NCBI GenBank assembly: GCA_021779835.1
Contig: JAJXZX010000005.1
Span: 92,645-156,644, forward strand
Source of the DNA: Pseudomonadota bacterium
GTDB taxonomy: Bacteria; Pseudomonadota; Alphaproteobacteria; Rhodobacterales; Rhodobacteraceae
DNA: 64,000 bases
Reading direction: 5' to 3'
The translations under genes and the position numbers were made by a program. Positions 53,583 to 62,521 of this stretch are shown one piece after another (within the stretch, counting starts at the first letter, position 1; each line of letters opens with the position of its first letter). Under the pieces are notes generated by a model. It was not told where the DNA came from and did not search any database. It saw only the letters and a program-made list of their open reading frames with translations.

Positions 53583-55376
53583 TCAGGCGGTAACTTGCCC
53601 ATCGGTGAATTGCAGCCGCGCAAGGCGCGCGTAAAGCCCTCCCTCGGCGACCAGATCGTCATGCGTGCCCTGCGCCACGATGTGGCCCTGGTCGAACACC
53701 AGAATGCGGTCCGCCTTTTTCACCGTCGCCAACCGGTGCGCCACGATCAGCGTGGTGCGCGTCTCGCTCAGCTTTTCCACCGCGCGCTGCACCGCCTGCT
53801 CGCTTTCCGCATCAAGCGCACTGGTCGCCTCGTCCAGCAGCAGGATCGGCGCGTCGCGCAGAATGGCCCGCGCAATCGCGATGCGCTGCTTCTGCCCGCC
53901 CGACAGCATCAAACCCCGCTCGCCGACATACGAGTCATAGCCCTGCGGTAGTGCGCGCAAGAACCCGTCCGCAGCCGCCGCAACCGCCGCCGCTTCAACC
54001 TCGGCGTCCGTCGCCTCTGGCCGCCCAAAGCGGATATTTTCCCGCGCCGAGGCGGCAAAGATCACCGGGTCTTGCGGCACCAAAGCAATCGCGCGCCGGA
54101 AATCCGCCCGCGCCATGTCGCGCAGGTCCAACCCGTCAATGCGGATCACCCCCGACTGCGGATCATAGAAGCGCTGAAGCAACTGGATGATCGTCGTCTT
54201 GCCCGCCCCCGACGGCCCGACCAGCGCGATCGTCTCGCCGGACTGCACCTCGATGCTCACCCCGTCCAGCGCCGAAACCTCGGGCCGCGTTGGGTAATGG
54301 AACACCACATCCTTGAACGAAATCGCCCCCCGCGCCGGTCGCGGCAGCGCCTTGGGCTGCGCCGGGTCCTGCACCGTATCCACCGCGTGCAGCATCTCGA
54401 TCAACCGCTCGGTCGCGCCCGCCGCCCGCTGCAACTCGCCGGTAATATCCGACAATGCCCCCACCGAGCTTGCCACCAGCACCGCATAAATCACGAACTG
54501 GATCAAACTGCCCGAGGTCATGTCCCCCGCCCGCACATCGCGCGCGCCGATCCACAACACGCCGACAATCCCGGTGAACACCAGAAAGATCACGATTACC
54601 GTCATCACCGCCCGCGCCCCGATCCGCTTGCGCGCCGCGGTAAACGACTTCTCTGTCACCTCGGCAAACACCGCCTCGCTCTGCCGCTCATGCGTGAACG
54701 CCTGCACCGTCTGCACCGAGCTCAGCGCCTCTGACGCGTTGCCCGAGGATTGCGCGATCCAGTCCTGGTTCTCGCGGCTCAACCCCCGCAGGCGCCGCCC
54801 CAGCACGATGATCGGCACCACCACCACCGGCACGATCAGCAACACCAACCCGGTCAGCTTGGCCGAGGTCAGCATCATCAGCACGATCCCGCCCAGCAAC
54901 ATCAACAGGTTACGCAGCGCCACCGACACCGAAGACCCGATCACCGACAAGATCAGCGTGGTATCCGTCGTCAACCGGCTCAGCACTTCCCCGGTCAGGA
55001 TCTTCTCGAAAAACGCCGGGCTCATGCCGATCACCCGGTCAAACAGCGCCTTGCGAATGTCCGCCACCACCCGCTCGCCCAGCCGCGTCACCAGATAATA
55101 CCGCGTGCCCGACCCGATGGCGAGCAGCGTCGCAATCACCAGCGCCGCCATGAAGTAGCTGTCCAGCAGCGTCGAGTTGGCGTTATTGAAGCCATCAACC
55201 ACCCGCCGCACCGCAATCGGCAAGATCAGCGAGATCGCGGCGGTTGACACCAGCGCCACCCCCGCCATCACCACCATCCCGCGATAGGGTCGCACGAACG
55301 GCCACAACCCCCTGAGCGCGCCAATCCGTTTCGACTTCTCGCGCTGCATCAGCGCCACGTCATCGCCTCGTGCCAT
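53583..55376 (-). CDS. ABC exporter, fused membrane and ATPase domains (MsbA/BmrA-like)
   Basis: A 597-residue half-transporter that should work as a homodimer. Six membrane helices in about 1-330 (ABC transporter type I fold) are followed by the ATPase: Walker A VGPSGAGKTTII, signature LMLSGGQKQRIAIARAIL, Walker B PILLLDEATSALDAES and H-loop IVAHRLATVKKADRI. MsbA-type proteins flip lipid A or export drugs; the true substrate is unknown. It is a single gene with its own terminator. Confidence 0.92.
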   Translation of the reverse strand: MARGDDVALMQREKSKRIGALRGLWPFVRPYRGMVVMAGVALVSTAAISLILPIAVRRVVDGFNNANSTLLDSYFMAALVIATLLAIGSGTRYYLVTRLGERVVADIRKALFDRVIGMSPAFFEKILTGEVLSRLTTDTTLILSVIGSSVSVALRNLLMLLGGIVLMMLTSAKLTGLVLLIVPVVVVPIIVLGRRLRGLSRENQDWIAQSSGNASEALSSVQTVQAFTHERQSEAVFAEVTEKSFTAARKRIGARAVMTVIVIFLVFTGIVGVLWIGARDVRAGDMTSGSLIQFVIYAVLVASSVGALSDITGELQRAAGATERLIEMLHAVDTVQDPAQPKALPRPARGAISFKDVVFHYPTRPEVSALDGVSIEVQSGETIALVGPSGAGKTTIIQLLQRFYDPQSGVIRIDGLDLRDMARADFRRAIALVPQDPVIFAASARENIRFGRPEATDAEVEAAAVAAAADGFLRALPQGYDSYVGERGLMLSGGQKQRIAIARAILRDAPILLLDEATSALDAESEQAVQRAVEKLSETRTTLIVAHRLATVKKADRILVFDQGHIVAQGTHDDLVAEGGLYARLARLQFTDGQVTA

Positions 55377-55613
55377 CGGTCTCTTCCGGTTCGTTCCAAC
55401 GTTTTTGCCCTTACGCCCTCAAACCCCACCCGGCAAGCGCAACCATCGCCGCACCACCAGCCACCCCCCGCCCCCCGATCACACTGGCGCGAGCCACCCG
55501 AGCAAACCCACTCTCCCCGCCCAGCCGCAGGCGGCGTCACCGACGCGGCCACAACGGCTTGCGAATGTGCCGACGCCGCGTCACCCTGTGCAAAACAGGA
55601 GGTCGTAGCGGGT
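55377..55613. other. Gap upstream of the HEPN-like gene
   Basis: Nothing recognisable is seen in most of these 237 bases. An AGGAGGT ribosome site at 55597-55603 serves the gene starting at 55614, ten bases away. The C-rich stretch 55430-55540 has no stable open frame of known type. Confidence 0.4.
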
Positions 55614-56156
55614 ATGGATGGTACGGACGTTTCTTTTGAGCAGATAAGAGGCGCAATAGGCAGCCTGCTGCTCGTATGGTCTAGGGTCGAGCGAGCGGCC
55701 GGAGACGAGGTCGCTCGTGCCCATAAAGGACAGCTTCCAAAGTCGGCACACGGCATTGCCCGCGTTCTGGAGGCGTGGGAGGCTACGGTGGTCGCAGGTC
55801 GTGAAGCTTCGCCGTTTCGCAGTCTGCTCGCCTCGACGCTGCGGGTCCAACTCAAGGAACCGCTCGATTTTCGAAATGGCGTTTGCCACGGCTTGGTCGA
55901 GCTTTCGGCCTCGCGAGGCGATCAACCAGCAACACTCACTTGTGAACTTAACAATACAAAGCGGAGCCTCACTTGGGATGAGCTTCAATCCCTCTTCAGT
56001 TGGCTCTCAAAATTGCCATATGCCATCACAATGATCTCCAACTCTCCGTTAGAAAGGTTGGGAGGCAGGATGACCGACACCCGCGAAAATCGCGAGTGGT
56101 GGAGGGTTGAATTTGGAATCGAACTCTCAAGTCAAGGCACCGGCGCGGCGCTTTGA
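55614..56156 (+). CDS. HEPN-like protein of unknown function
   Basis: A 180-residue, mainly helical soluble protein with no close family recognised. The N-terminal helix has LLLVWSRVERAAGDEV; later LDFRNGVCHGLV gives R87-N88-x3-H92, the RX4H motif of HEPN RNases, with the polar residue after Arg that the motif prefers. If active, it would cleave RNA. No nucleotidyltransferase or other antitoxin partner is adjacent. Its base composition is lower in G+C than its neighbours, and it lies on the 3' side of a tRNA-Gly gene, both signs of acquired DNA. HEPN assignment is by motif and helix pattern only. Confidence 0.6.
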   Translation: MDGTDVSFEQIRGAIGSLLLVWSRVERAAGDEVARAHKGQLPKSAHGIARVLEAWEATVVAGREASPFRSLLASTLRVQLKEPLDFRNGVCHGLVELSASRGDQPATLTCELNNTKRSLTWDELQSLFSWLSKLPYAITMISNSPLERLGGRMTDTRENREWWRVEFGIELSSQGTGAAL

Positions 56157-56385
56157 CCACGCGCCCGGCCCTCTGCGGCAATTGTACAAAACGAAGGCGT
56201 GCTACAGTGCGAGCCGTCAATTTTTGAATCCATGCACAACACTCAAAACCTATGGACGCCCGCTGCGCCCCAAACCCCGTGGCCTTTTTAGCCGCCCGAA
56301 CTGAAGAACGCCCCCCAAACCCCCAGCACACGATCATACATACGAAAAACATACGATTGCTGCATGAAAAACATATCGGGATTTT
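56157..56385. other. A+T-rich gap next to tRNA-Gly
   Basis: No gene was seen in these 229 bases. The stretch 56330-56385 is distinctly A+T-rich compared with the rest of the window. No repeat of the tRNA 3' end (a possible attachment site) was found by eye between 55377 and 56385. Confidence 0.45.
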
Positions 56386-56459
56386 TGGAGCGGGTGACGG
56401 GAATCGAACCCGTGTCTCTAGCTTGGAAGGCTAGGGTCTTACCATTACACAACACCCGC
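56386..56459 (-). tRNA. tRNA-Gly (TCC anticodon)
   Basis: A 74-base tRNA on the minus strand. The acceptor stem GCGGGTG pairs with CACCCGC, followed by discriminator T and an encoded CCA. The D arm contains TAATGGTAAGA, the anticodon stem CCTAG/CTAGA carries loop CTTCCAA with anticodon TCC (complement at 56425-56427), and the T arm has GGGTTCGATTCCC. It reads GGA (and by wobble GGG) codons. Confidence 0.97.
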
Positions 56460-56534
56460 GCGAGGATGCTTAGCTAGTCCACTCTCCCCCCAACGTCAAG
56501 CCACCCCACCCCGGCATTCCCGCGCCAAACCCTC

Positions 56535-56570
56535 ATTGCTTTGGCAAAAATATCCCCGCCGGAGGCTCCT
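56535..56570 (+). repeat. Dispersed intergenic repeat, copy D
   Basis: ATTGCTTTGGCAAAAATATC followed by CCCGCCGGAGGCTCCT. It differs from copies B and C only in the centre (GCAAAAA for GTCCAAA). It lies between tRNA-Gly and the metallophosphatase terminator. Confidence 0.85.
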
Positions 56571-56578
56571 GCCCCATG

Positions 56579-56609
56579 AAAAAGCGCCCCGCAGTTTCCC
56601 GCAGGGCGC
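56579..56609 (-). terminator. Terminator of the metallophosphatase gene
   Basis: On the minus strand GCGCCCTGC pairs with GCGGGGCGC (one G-U pair) and is followed by TTTTT. It starts 22 bases after the gene's stop. Confidence 0.87.
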
Positions 56610-56631
56610 CCCCAAAACTATGGCCTAAACG

Positions 56632-58155
56632 TTACTGCCCGACGGTCTTGATCCGCCCGTCAACCGTCTCGGTCACCTTGCCGATCTTGGTGACGTAGTT
56701 CATCACATCATTCGCCATCAAGTTCGCCGCCGTCTCATTCACCAACACCTTCCCCCCGCCCAGCGCGGTGTATCCGTCACCGCCGCCAAGCATGTAGTCG
56801 TTGGTCGCGACCTTATAAAGTTTGTCCATTTCCAATGGCTTACCGGCCACCTTAACCTCTGCCACCCGCGATCCCGGCTTCGCGGTCTTGTCATAGCTCA
56901 CCGTCATGCCCGACACCTGAGGGAAGCGCCCCGCGCCGTTTTCGACCTGGCTGAAGCCATTTTCCAGCGCCGCCAAAACCTGACTTCCCGGGATTTCAGT
57001 CACAACGGTCTTGTTGCCAAATGGCAGCTCCGTCAGCACATCGCGGCGCGTCAGTTGTTGCCCCGCATCATAGGTCTTGTCGCCGCGAATGCCGCCGCCG
57101 TTGGTGATGGCAATATCCGCCCCGGTCTGGGCGCGCATTGCATCGGCGATCAGGTCGCCCATGTTGCTTTCCTCGCCCCGCACCACGCGCTGACGCGAGT
57201 CGAGCGGCACGGTCGTCGATCCGATCACCACGTTCAGGTTCTTGTCGAGCTGCGCCTTCAGCCCATCGACCATCGCCTGCGTCTCCGGGTCCGGCGCCAC
57301 CGTCGCCGTGTCGATAAAGCGGAAGTTTGGCACCCACTTTACCACTCGCTTGCCGTCCTTCTGACCCACCGTCACAGTCAGGTCGATCGGGTCCATATAA
57401 AACGCATCCTTCGAGGTCTCGACATAGGCGGTAATGCCGTCATAGCCGGTCATGAAATCATGGTCGTCGCCTGACATGATCACGTCAAAGGCGTGGCTCG
57501 CCATCATCTCAAAGTCTTGATTATGCGGCGTTTGTGCCACCGCGATCACCAGATCGGCCCCCGCCTTGCGCGCTTCTGTCGCCGCCTTGATACCGGCCTG
57601 CACCGAGGGCAAAAACACCAGATCGCCCGTGCTCGACACCTGCGGCGAGTCGTCCTCCGAGATCGGGATCAACGCGATTTTCAGCCCTGCAATGGTCTTC
57701 CACATCACGCCCTGCAACCCTTTCAGGGGCGAGCCATCGGCATTGGTGATGCTGACCGTCGCCCAAGGGTATTTCGACTTCGCCACCTTGTCGAAGAAGT
57801 TCGCCGGGCCAAAATCGAATTCATGGTTGCCCGGCACCGCGATGTCGAACGGCACGAGGTTGGTCAGATCAATCGTGTTCTGCCCCTTGTCCAGCCCCGA
57901 CATAAGCGAGGGGGACAGCATATCGCCGTCAAACACATAGAGGAAATTCGGGTTCGCCGCCTTTTCCGCCTTGGCCAGCGCGTTCAGCCGCGCAAACCCG
58001 CCGCGCACCTTGCCCGCATCGAAATTGTAAAGGTCGCCGACGCCCAGAATGGTCAGCTTCACCGTTTCATCGGCCCGCGCGGGTGCCGACGCCAACCCGG
58101 AAACGCTCGCCGCGCCCAACAACAGGGCTGCCATCAGATTTGAACGATAGGTCAT
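56632..58155 (-). CDS. Periplasmic metallophosphatase/5'-nucleotidase family protein with altered metal site
   Basis: A 507-residue exported protein. The ATG at 58155 gives a signal peptide (MTYRSNLMAALLLGAASVSG, cut near ARA); GAGGAG lies nine bases ahead. The metallophosphatase domain has FDGDMLSPS and PGNHEFDFG intact. The first motif, normally DxH, reads GVGDLY, and the last, normally GHxH, reads SGDDHD, so one His in each is replaced. The C-terminal 5'-nucleotidase domain has NMGDLIADAMR, ITNGGGIRGD and the substrate-stacking LGGGDGY. Nucleotide or sugar-phosphate hydrolysis in the periplasm is the family role; the changed ligands may alter metal use. It is a single gene. Confidence 0.87.
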   Translation of the reverse strand: MTYRSNLMAALLLGAASVSGLASAPARADETVKLTILGVGDLYNFDAGKVRGGFARLNALAKAEKAANPNFLYVFDGDMLSPSLMSGLDKGQNTIDLTNLVPFDIAVPGNHEFDFGPANFFDKVAKSKYPWATVSITNADGSPLKGLQGVMWKTIAGLKIALIPISEDDSPQVSSTGDLVFLPSVQAGIKAATEARKAGADLVIAVAQTPHNQDFEMMASHAFDVIMSGDDHDFMTGYDGITAYVETSKDAFYMDPIDLTVTVGQKDGKRVVKWVPNFRFIDTATVAPDPETQAMVDGLKAQLDKNLNVVIGSTTVPLDSRQRVVRGEESNMGDLIADAMRAQTGADIAITNGGGIRGDKTYDAGQQLTRRDVLTELPFGNKTVVTEIPGSQVLAALENGFSQVENGAGRFPQVSGMTVSYDKTAKPGSRVAEVKVAGKPLEMDKLYKVATNDYMLGGGDGYTALGGGKVLVNETAANLMANDVMNYVTKIGKVTETVDGRIKTVGQ

Positions 58156-58381
58156 GCGAAAAGACTCCTCACTGGTGCTTGTTTCCGAAAGCCTGACCGC
58201 TTCGCGCGGCCGTGTCAAAGGTGGTTTTGCATCACCATTATGCGACAGCCGTGACATCCGGGCCAAGATCGCATGACGTTTTCGCAAGATACGCCAAGGA
58301 TTGACCCGCAAGGGCCCTTGGGGCATCACCGACGCAGACGCGAACCCTGCGACCAACAATTTCGCCCGAAAGGACGCTCCG

Positions 58382-58702
58382 ATGATCGTCACCACCACCA
58401 ATGACCTGCCCGGCGTGCAGATCACGGCCACCCTCGGCCTTGTGCGCGGCATCACGGTGCGCTCGCGCAGCGCGCTCGGCAATATCGGCGGCGCGATCCA
58501 GTCGTTCTTCGGCGGCAACATCTCGATCTACACCAACCTCGCCGAAACCGCCCGGCAAGAGGCCTACGACCTGATGGTGCGCCACGCCCAAGAGCTTGGG
58601 GCCGACGCCGTCGTCGCCATGCGCTATGATGCCAATGAGATCATGGACGGCATAACCGAGGTTCTGGCCTACGGCACCGCCGTCAAGACCCGCGCCCTCT
58701 GA
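58382..58702 (+). CDS. YbjQ family (UPF0145) protein
   Basis: A 106-residue protein close to the length of E. coli YbjQ (107). MIVTTTNDLPGVQITATLGL starts the family pattern, with VRSRSALGNIGGAIQSFFGG and GADAVVAMRYDAN later. AAAGGA lies ahead of the ATG. The fold forms pentamers and has been called heavy-metal-binding, but the function is not known. It leads a short plus-strand run with the DUF952 gene and pyrD. Confidence 0.9.
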   Translation: MIVTTTNDLPGVQITATLGLVRGITVRSRSALGNIGGAIQSFFGGNISIYTNLAETARQEAYDLMVRHAQELGADAVVAMRYDANEIMDGITEVLAYGTAVKTRAL

Positions 58703-58730
58703 CTTTTTCCCTGACAGAACGGGCTTTTAC

Positions 58731-59069
58731 ATGCTTATCTACAAGATCTTCCGCCGCCCCGAATGGAACGCGCTGCGCGATACCGGCACCACGCTTGGCG
58801 CGCCCATCGACCTCACCGACGGCTATATCCATATCTCCACCGCCGCGCAGGTGACGGAAACCGCCGCCAAACACTTCGCCACCGAAAGCGATCTTGTGCT
58901 GGTGGCGCTGAATACCCAGGCGCTTGGCCCGGCGTTGAAGTGGGAGCCCTCGCGCGGTGGCGCCTTGTTCCCGCACCTCTACCGCGCGCTGACCATGGCC
59001 GACGTGGTCTGGGACAAATCGCTGCCGCTTGGCGCCACCGGCCACATTTTCCCGGAAGGCACGCTGTGA
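58731..59069 (+). CDS. DUF952 protein
   Basis: A 112-residue protein with the DUF952 pattern: [59 protein letters not shown] and [12 protein letters not shown]. Family members are small, cytoplasmic, and related in fold to glutathione S-transferase-like or ART-like domains; no activity is known. It overlaps pyrD by four bases (GTGA), so translation is coupled. Confidence 0.88.
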   Translation: MLIYKIFRRPEWNALRDTGTTLGAPIDLTDGYIHISTAAQVTETAAKHFATESDLVLVALNTQALGPALKWEPSRGGALFPHLYRALTMADVVWDKSLPLGATGHIFPEGTL

Positions 59070-60124
59070 GCTTGATCGAACACGCGGGGCTTTCCCTTCT
59101 GCACCGGTGCGACCCAGAGCGCGCCCATGCGCTGTCGCTGATGGCGCTGCGCATGGGGCTCGTGCCGCTGCCCGGCGCGGTCACCTCGCCGCGTCTGGCC
59201 ACCACGCTCGCCGGCCTTTCGCTGCCGAACCCGATCGGCCTCGCCGCTGGTTTCGACAAGAACGCCGTGGCGCTTGCCCCCCTCGCCCGCGCGGGCTTCG
59301 GGTTTCTCGAGGTCGGCGCCGCCACACCGCGCCCACAACCCGGCAACCCCAAACCGCGCCTGTTCCGCCTGAGCGAAGACCGCGCCGCGATCAACCGCTT
59401 TGGCTTCAACAACGATGGCGCAACCGAGATTGCAACGCGGCTGGCAGAGCGCCCGAAGGGCACAGTGATCGGCCTCAATCTGGGGGCCAACAAGGATAGC
59501 GACGACCGCGCCGCCGACTTTGCACAGGTCTTGGCGACCTGTGGCGCGCATATCGACTTTGCCACCGTCAACGTGTCGTCGCCCAACACCGAACGCCTGC
59601 GCGACCTGCAAGGGCGCGACGCGCTGACCGCCCTGCTGCAAGGTGTGCTGGAAACCCGCAACGCGCTGCCACGCGCCATCCCGATCTTCCTGAAGATCGC
59701 CCCGGATCTGGACGATCAAGGCCTGTCAGAGATTGCCGAGGTTGCCTTGACCTCACACATCGACGCCGTGATCGCCACCAACACCACCCTTTCGCGCGAA
59801 GGTTTGAAAAGTCCTCATGCGGGCGAGAAAGGTGGCCTTTCCGGCGCACCATTGTTCGAAAAGTCCACCCGCACCCTCGCCCGCCTGTCGCAACTGACAC
59901 AAGGAAAGCTGCCCTTGATCGGGGTTGGCGGCGTTTCCACGCCGGAACAGGCCTATGCCAAAATCCGTGCCGGTGCCTCGGCGGTGCAGCTTTATACGGC
60001 GATGGTATATGAGGGCCTTAGCCTAGCGGCCCGCCTCGCCCGCGGCCTTGACGCGCTCCTCGCCCGCGACGGCTTCGCCAATGTGGCTGAAGCCGTGGGC
60101 TCTGGTCGCCAAGACTGGCTGTAG
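59066..60124 (+). CDS. pyrD: Dihydroorotate dehydrogenase, quinone type (class 2)
   Basis: A 352-residue membrane-associated flavoprotein oxidising dihydroorotate to orotate with ubiquinone in pyrimidine synthesis. The class 2 N-terminal helix ([20 protein letters not shown]) for quinone access is present. FMN and catalytic motifs include [30 protein letters not shown] (catalytic Ser), [12 protein letters not shown], and [28 protein letters not shown]. The start is a GTG inside the stop region of the DUF952 gene. Its last 107 bases overlap the end of the convergent MATE gene. Confidence 0.96.
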   Translation: MSLIEHAGLSLLHRCDPERAHALSLMALRMGLVPLPGAVTSPRLATTLAGLSLPNPIGLAAGFDKNAVALAPLARAGFGFLEVGAATPRPQPGNPKPRLFRLSEDRAAINRFGFNNDGATEIATRLAERPKGTVIGLNLGANKDSDDRAADFAQVLATCGAHIDFATVNVSSPNTERLRDLQGRDALTALLQGVLETRNALPRAIPIFLKIAPDLDDQGLSEIAEVALTSHIDAVIATNTTLSREGLKSPHAGEKGGLSGAPLFEKSTRTLARLSQLTQGKLPLIGVGGVSTPEQAYAKIRAGASAVQLYTAMVYEGLSLAARLARGLDALLARDGFANVAEAVGSGRQDWL

Positions 60125-61451
60125 CTCCGGCCGCGCGACGCTCCACCTGCGGATAAAGCGCGGCCATCGACACGCCGCGCGCCGCGTTCAGCACCATCAG
60201 CGAAGCCCAAAGCCCGACATTGCCCCACCACGGCAGCAAAACGACCAGCGAAAGCGCATAGATCGCCACCGACACCGCCATCGCCGCCAGCATCGCCCGC
60301 GTCATGGTCGCGCCGATGAAAATTCCGTCGAACATCCAACTCGCCACCCCGACCAGCGGCGCCGCAACCACCCAGGGCAGGAAGCTGCGCGCGGCTTCGC
60401 GCACGCCCGCATCCTTGGCCATCACGTCAATGATCCACGGCCCCAACACGGCAAAACCCAGCGCCAGCAGCACCGCGCCGCCTGCGCCCCACTCACCCGT
60501 CATCACCGACGCCCGCCGCACCCCCGCGACTGATCGCGCGCCGACCGCCTGCCCCACCAGAGACTCCGCCGCAAAGGCAAAGCCGTCCAGCGCGAAGGCG
60601 GTGATCGAGATGAACTGCATCAACACCTGATTGGCCGCGAGTGTGGTGTCTCCAAACCCCGCGCCAAGGAACACGAAGCTGGTGAAACAGCCCTGCAACA
60701 GCACGGTGCGCAGCATGATGTCAGAGTTGACGCTAAGCATACGCCGCAGCCTCGCGCGGTCAAACACCCGCGCCCAATCGTGCCATTGCTCGCCCGCAAA
60801 GGCGCCCCGGCACAGCCATAGCCCCAACAGCAGGCCCGTCCACTCTGCCGTCAATGTCGCAGAGGCGACACCGCGCACGCCCCAGCCAAGCCCCAGCACG
60901 AACCAGAGATCGAGCGTGATATTCACCACATTCATCCAAAGTTGCAGCACCAAGACACCGCGCGTCCGCTCTTGCGCGATCAGCCAACCTGTTACCGCAT
61001 ATAGCGAAATCGTCGCAGGTGCGCCAAAGATACGGATGCGCAGATAGGCGCGCGCCAAGCGTTCCACCTCGGGCGAGGCTGGTGCCAGCCGGAACGCCGC
61101 CCAGAACAGCGGCCCCTGCAACGCCACCGCCGCCAGCCCAGCCAGCCCCCCGATCATCAAGGCGCGCACCAGAATGGCGCCGGTTTCCGCGTGCTCGCCT
61201 GCGCCGCGCGCCTGCGCCACCATGCCAGAGGTGCCCATGCGTAAAAAGCCAAAGATCCAATAGACCGAGGCAAGCACCACGCCCCCCAGCCCGACCGCCC
61301 CGATGGGAGCCGCAAGCCCCAACTGCCCCACCACCCCGGTATCGACCGCGCCCAAAATCGGCACCGTGGCGTTCGACAGCACAATCGGCAGCGCGATGCG
61401 CAGAACCCGCCAATGTGTCAGCTCTGGCCGGCTCAAGTCGGCGTCAGACAT
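60018..61451 (-). CDS. MATE-family efflux transporter
   Basis: A 477-residue, 12-helix exporter of the DinF/NorM superfamily. Near the N-terminus [22 protein letters not shown] and later [32 protein letters not shown] are typical MATE half-repeats; the [12 protein letters not shown] part matches the DinF branch. It probably exchanges drugs or metabolites for H+ or Na+. The last 35 residues, rich in Arg and Gly, are encoded antisense to pyrD and look like a chance extension past a normal MATE end. Its start overlaps the thioesterase stop by eight bases. Confidence 0.9.
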   Translation of the reverse strand: MSDADLSRPELTHWRVLRIALPIVLSNATVPILGAVDTGVVGQLGLAAPIGAVGLGGVVLASVYWIFGFLRMGTSGMVAQARGAGEHAETGAILVRALMIGGLAGLAAVALQGPLFWAAFRLAPASPEVERLARAYLRIRIFGAPATISLYAVTGWLIAQERTRGVLVLQLWMNVVNITLDLWFVLGLGWGVRGVASATLTAEWTGLLLGLWLCRGAFAGEQWHDWARVFDRARLRRMLSVNSDIMLRTVLLQGCFTSFVFLGAGFGDTTLAANQVLMQFISITAFALDGFAFAAESLVGQAVGARSVAGVRRASVMTGEWGAGGAVLLALGFAVLGPWIIDVMAKDAGVREAARSFLPWVVAAPLVGVASWMFDGIFIGATMTRAMLAAMAVSVAIYALSLVVLLPWWGNVGLWASLMVLNAARGVSMAALYPQVERRAAGATASLGDQSPRLQPHWRSRRGRGARQGRGRGGPLG

Positions 61452-61953
61452 CTTTTTCCGGCATCAGAAAATGCCCGGTCGCCTGCGCGAAAAGGCGGGC
61501 GCGGTTGTCCTGCCACGCCTCGACCTGCACGCTGGCATAACGACGGCCAGAGCGGTTCACCCGCGCCCGCGCATAGGCATCGCGCGGCAGGCCGGTGCGC
61601 AGGTAATCCACAGTGAAATCAATGGTCTTTGGCAGGCGCGGCAGGTGCGTCGGATGCAGCGTGGTCGGGTCGAGCCGCCCCGCCTCCATCGCCTCCCACA
61701 GGCCAGTCCATGCCAGTTCAATGATCGCCGTCACCTCCAGAAACGCCGCAATCGCGCCGCCATGCAACGCAGGCAGAAACGGGTTGCCGATCAACGTGTC
61801 GGCAAACGGCATCACCGCTGTCAGCTCATCGCCGCGCCGGTCGAACTCGACGCCCAGAAACTGGATATAGGGCACGCCGTTCACCAGCGCCTTCAGCGCA
61901 GAGTCGCGCCGCAGTTTCACCACTTGCACCGGTTCCGGCTTTGCCCGCATCAT
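61444..61953 (-). CDS. PaaI-family thioesterase
   Basis: A 169-residue hotdog-fold protein. The active-site region reads LHGGAIAAFLEVTAIIEL, with Glu in the catalytic place where many relatives have Asp. A hydrophobic beta-strand TIDFTVDYLRTGLPRDAYARA follows. Members hydrolyse aromatic or medium-chain acyl-CoA esters. It overlaps a second PaaI-type gene by four bases, suggesting the two form a heteromer or act in series, and overlaps the MATE gene by eight bases. Confidence 0.87.
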   Translation of the reverse strand: MMRAKPEPVQVVKLRRDSALKALVNGVPYIQFLGVEFDRRGDELTAVMPFADTLIGNPFLPALHGGAIAAFLEVTAIIELAWTGLWEAMEAGRLDPTTLHPTHLPRLPKTIDFTVDYLRTGLPRDAYARARVNRSGRRYASVQVEAWQDNRARLFAQATGHFLMPEKDV

Positions 61954-62393
61954 TCCGCAGCCTCCTTGCCGTCGGCCCGCTCAACGGTAAAGGTGCCGGT
62001 CGCGGTCGCCACCAGGCGCCCCTCGTCGTCGTCCATAGCGGTTGCCCGCACAAACGCCACGGCGCGCGTCATGTGGTAACACTCTGCCCGAGCCCGGATG
62101 CGCTGCCCCGGCGTCGCGGGCCGCATGTAATCCATCCGCAGATCAATTGTCGCGGTTCCCGCCCCCCCGCCAGGATGGCTGATCACCGCCGCCCCGCAGC
62201 AGGTGTCCATCAACGCGAAAACCGCACCGCCATGGATGACCCCGGTGGCCGGATCGCCAATGAAGCGTTCGTCATAGCCCATCGACAGCTCCGCCGCCCC
62301 CGTCCCGATCTTGTCCATCCGCATGCCAAGTGCCATCGCGTGCGGGATCGCCGCAGCGAAGTGTTGCGCCAGCTTTGCCTTTGCATCGGTCAT
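61950..62393 (-). CDS. PaaI-family thioesterase
   Basis: A 147-residue hotdog-fold protein starting MTDAKAKLAQHFAAAIPHAM at 62393, with AAAGG upstream; the longer frame is rejected. The catalytic motif is GVIHGGAVFALMDTCCGAAV, the standard PaaI form with Asp, followed by TIDLRMDYMRPATPGQRIRA. It resembles phenylacetyl-CoA or general acyl-CoA thioesterases. It is first in the minus-strand run thioesterase-thioesterase-MATE and diverges from the MerR gene. Confidence 0.88.
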   Translation of the reverse strand: MTDAKAKLAQHFAAAIPHAMALGMRMDKIGTGAAELSMGYDERFIGDPATGVIHGGAVFALMDTCCGAAVISHPGGGAGTATIDLRMDYMRPATPGQRIRARAECYHMTRAVAFVRATAMDDDEGRLVATATGTFTVERADGKEAAE

Positions 62394-62521
62394 GCCAATC
62401 CCTTTCCCCAGTGCCCAAGTTATTCGCTGTCGAACGTTACGCCACAAGACCCATTCGGCCCGCCTGCGCATTGCGCGACGCGCGGTCACGGGCTAGGTTT
62501 CGGTGAAAAGAGGGAAACCTG

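Noticed and set aside
55377..56386. Attachment-site duplication of the tRNA-Gly 3' end
   Set aside because: No repeat of CCCGTCACCCGCTCCA or its complement was found by eye in the accessory patch, so an integrated element is suggested only by place and composition.
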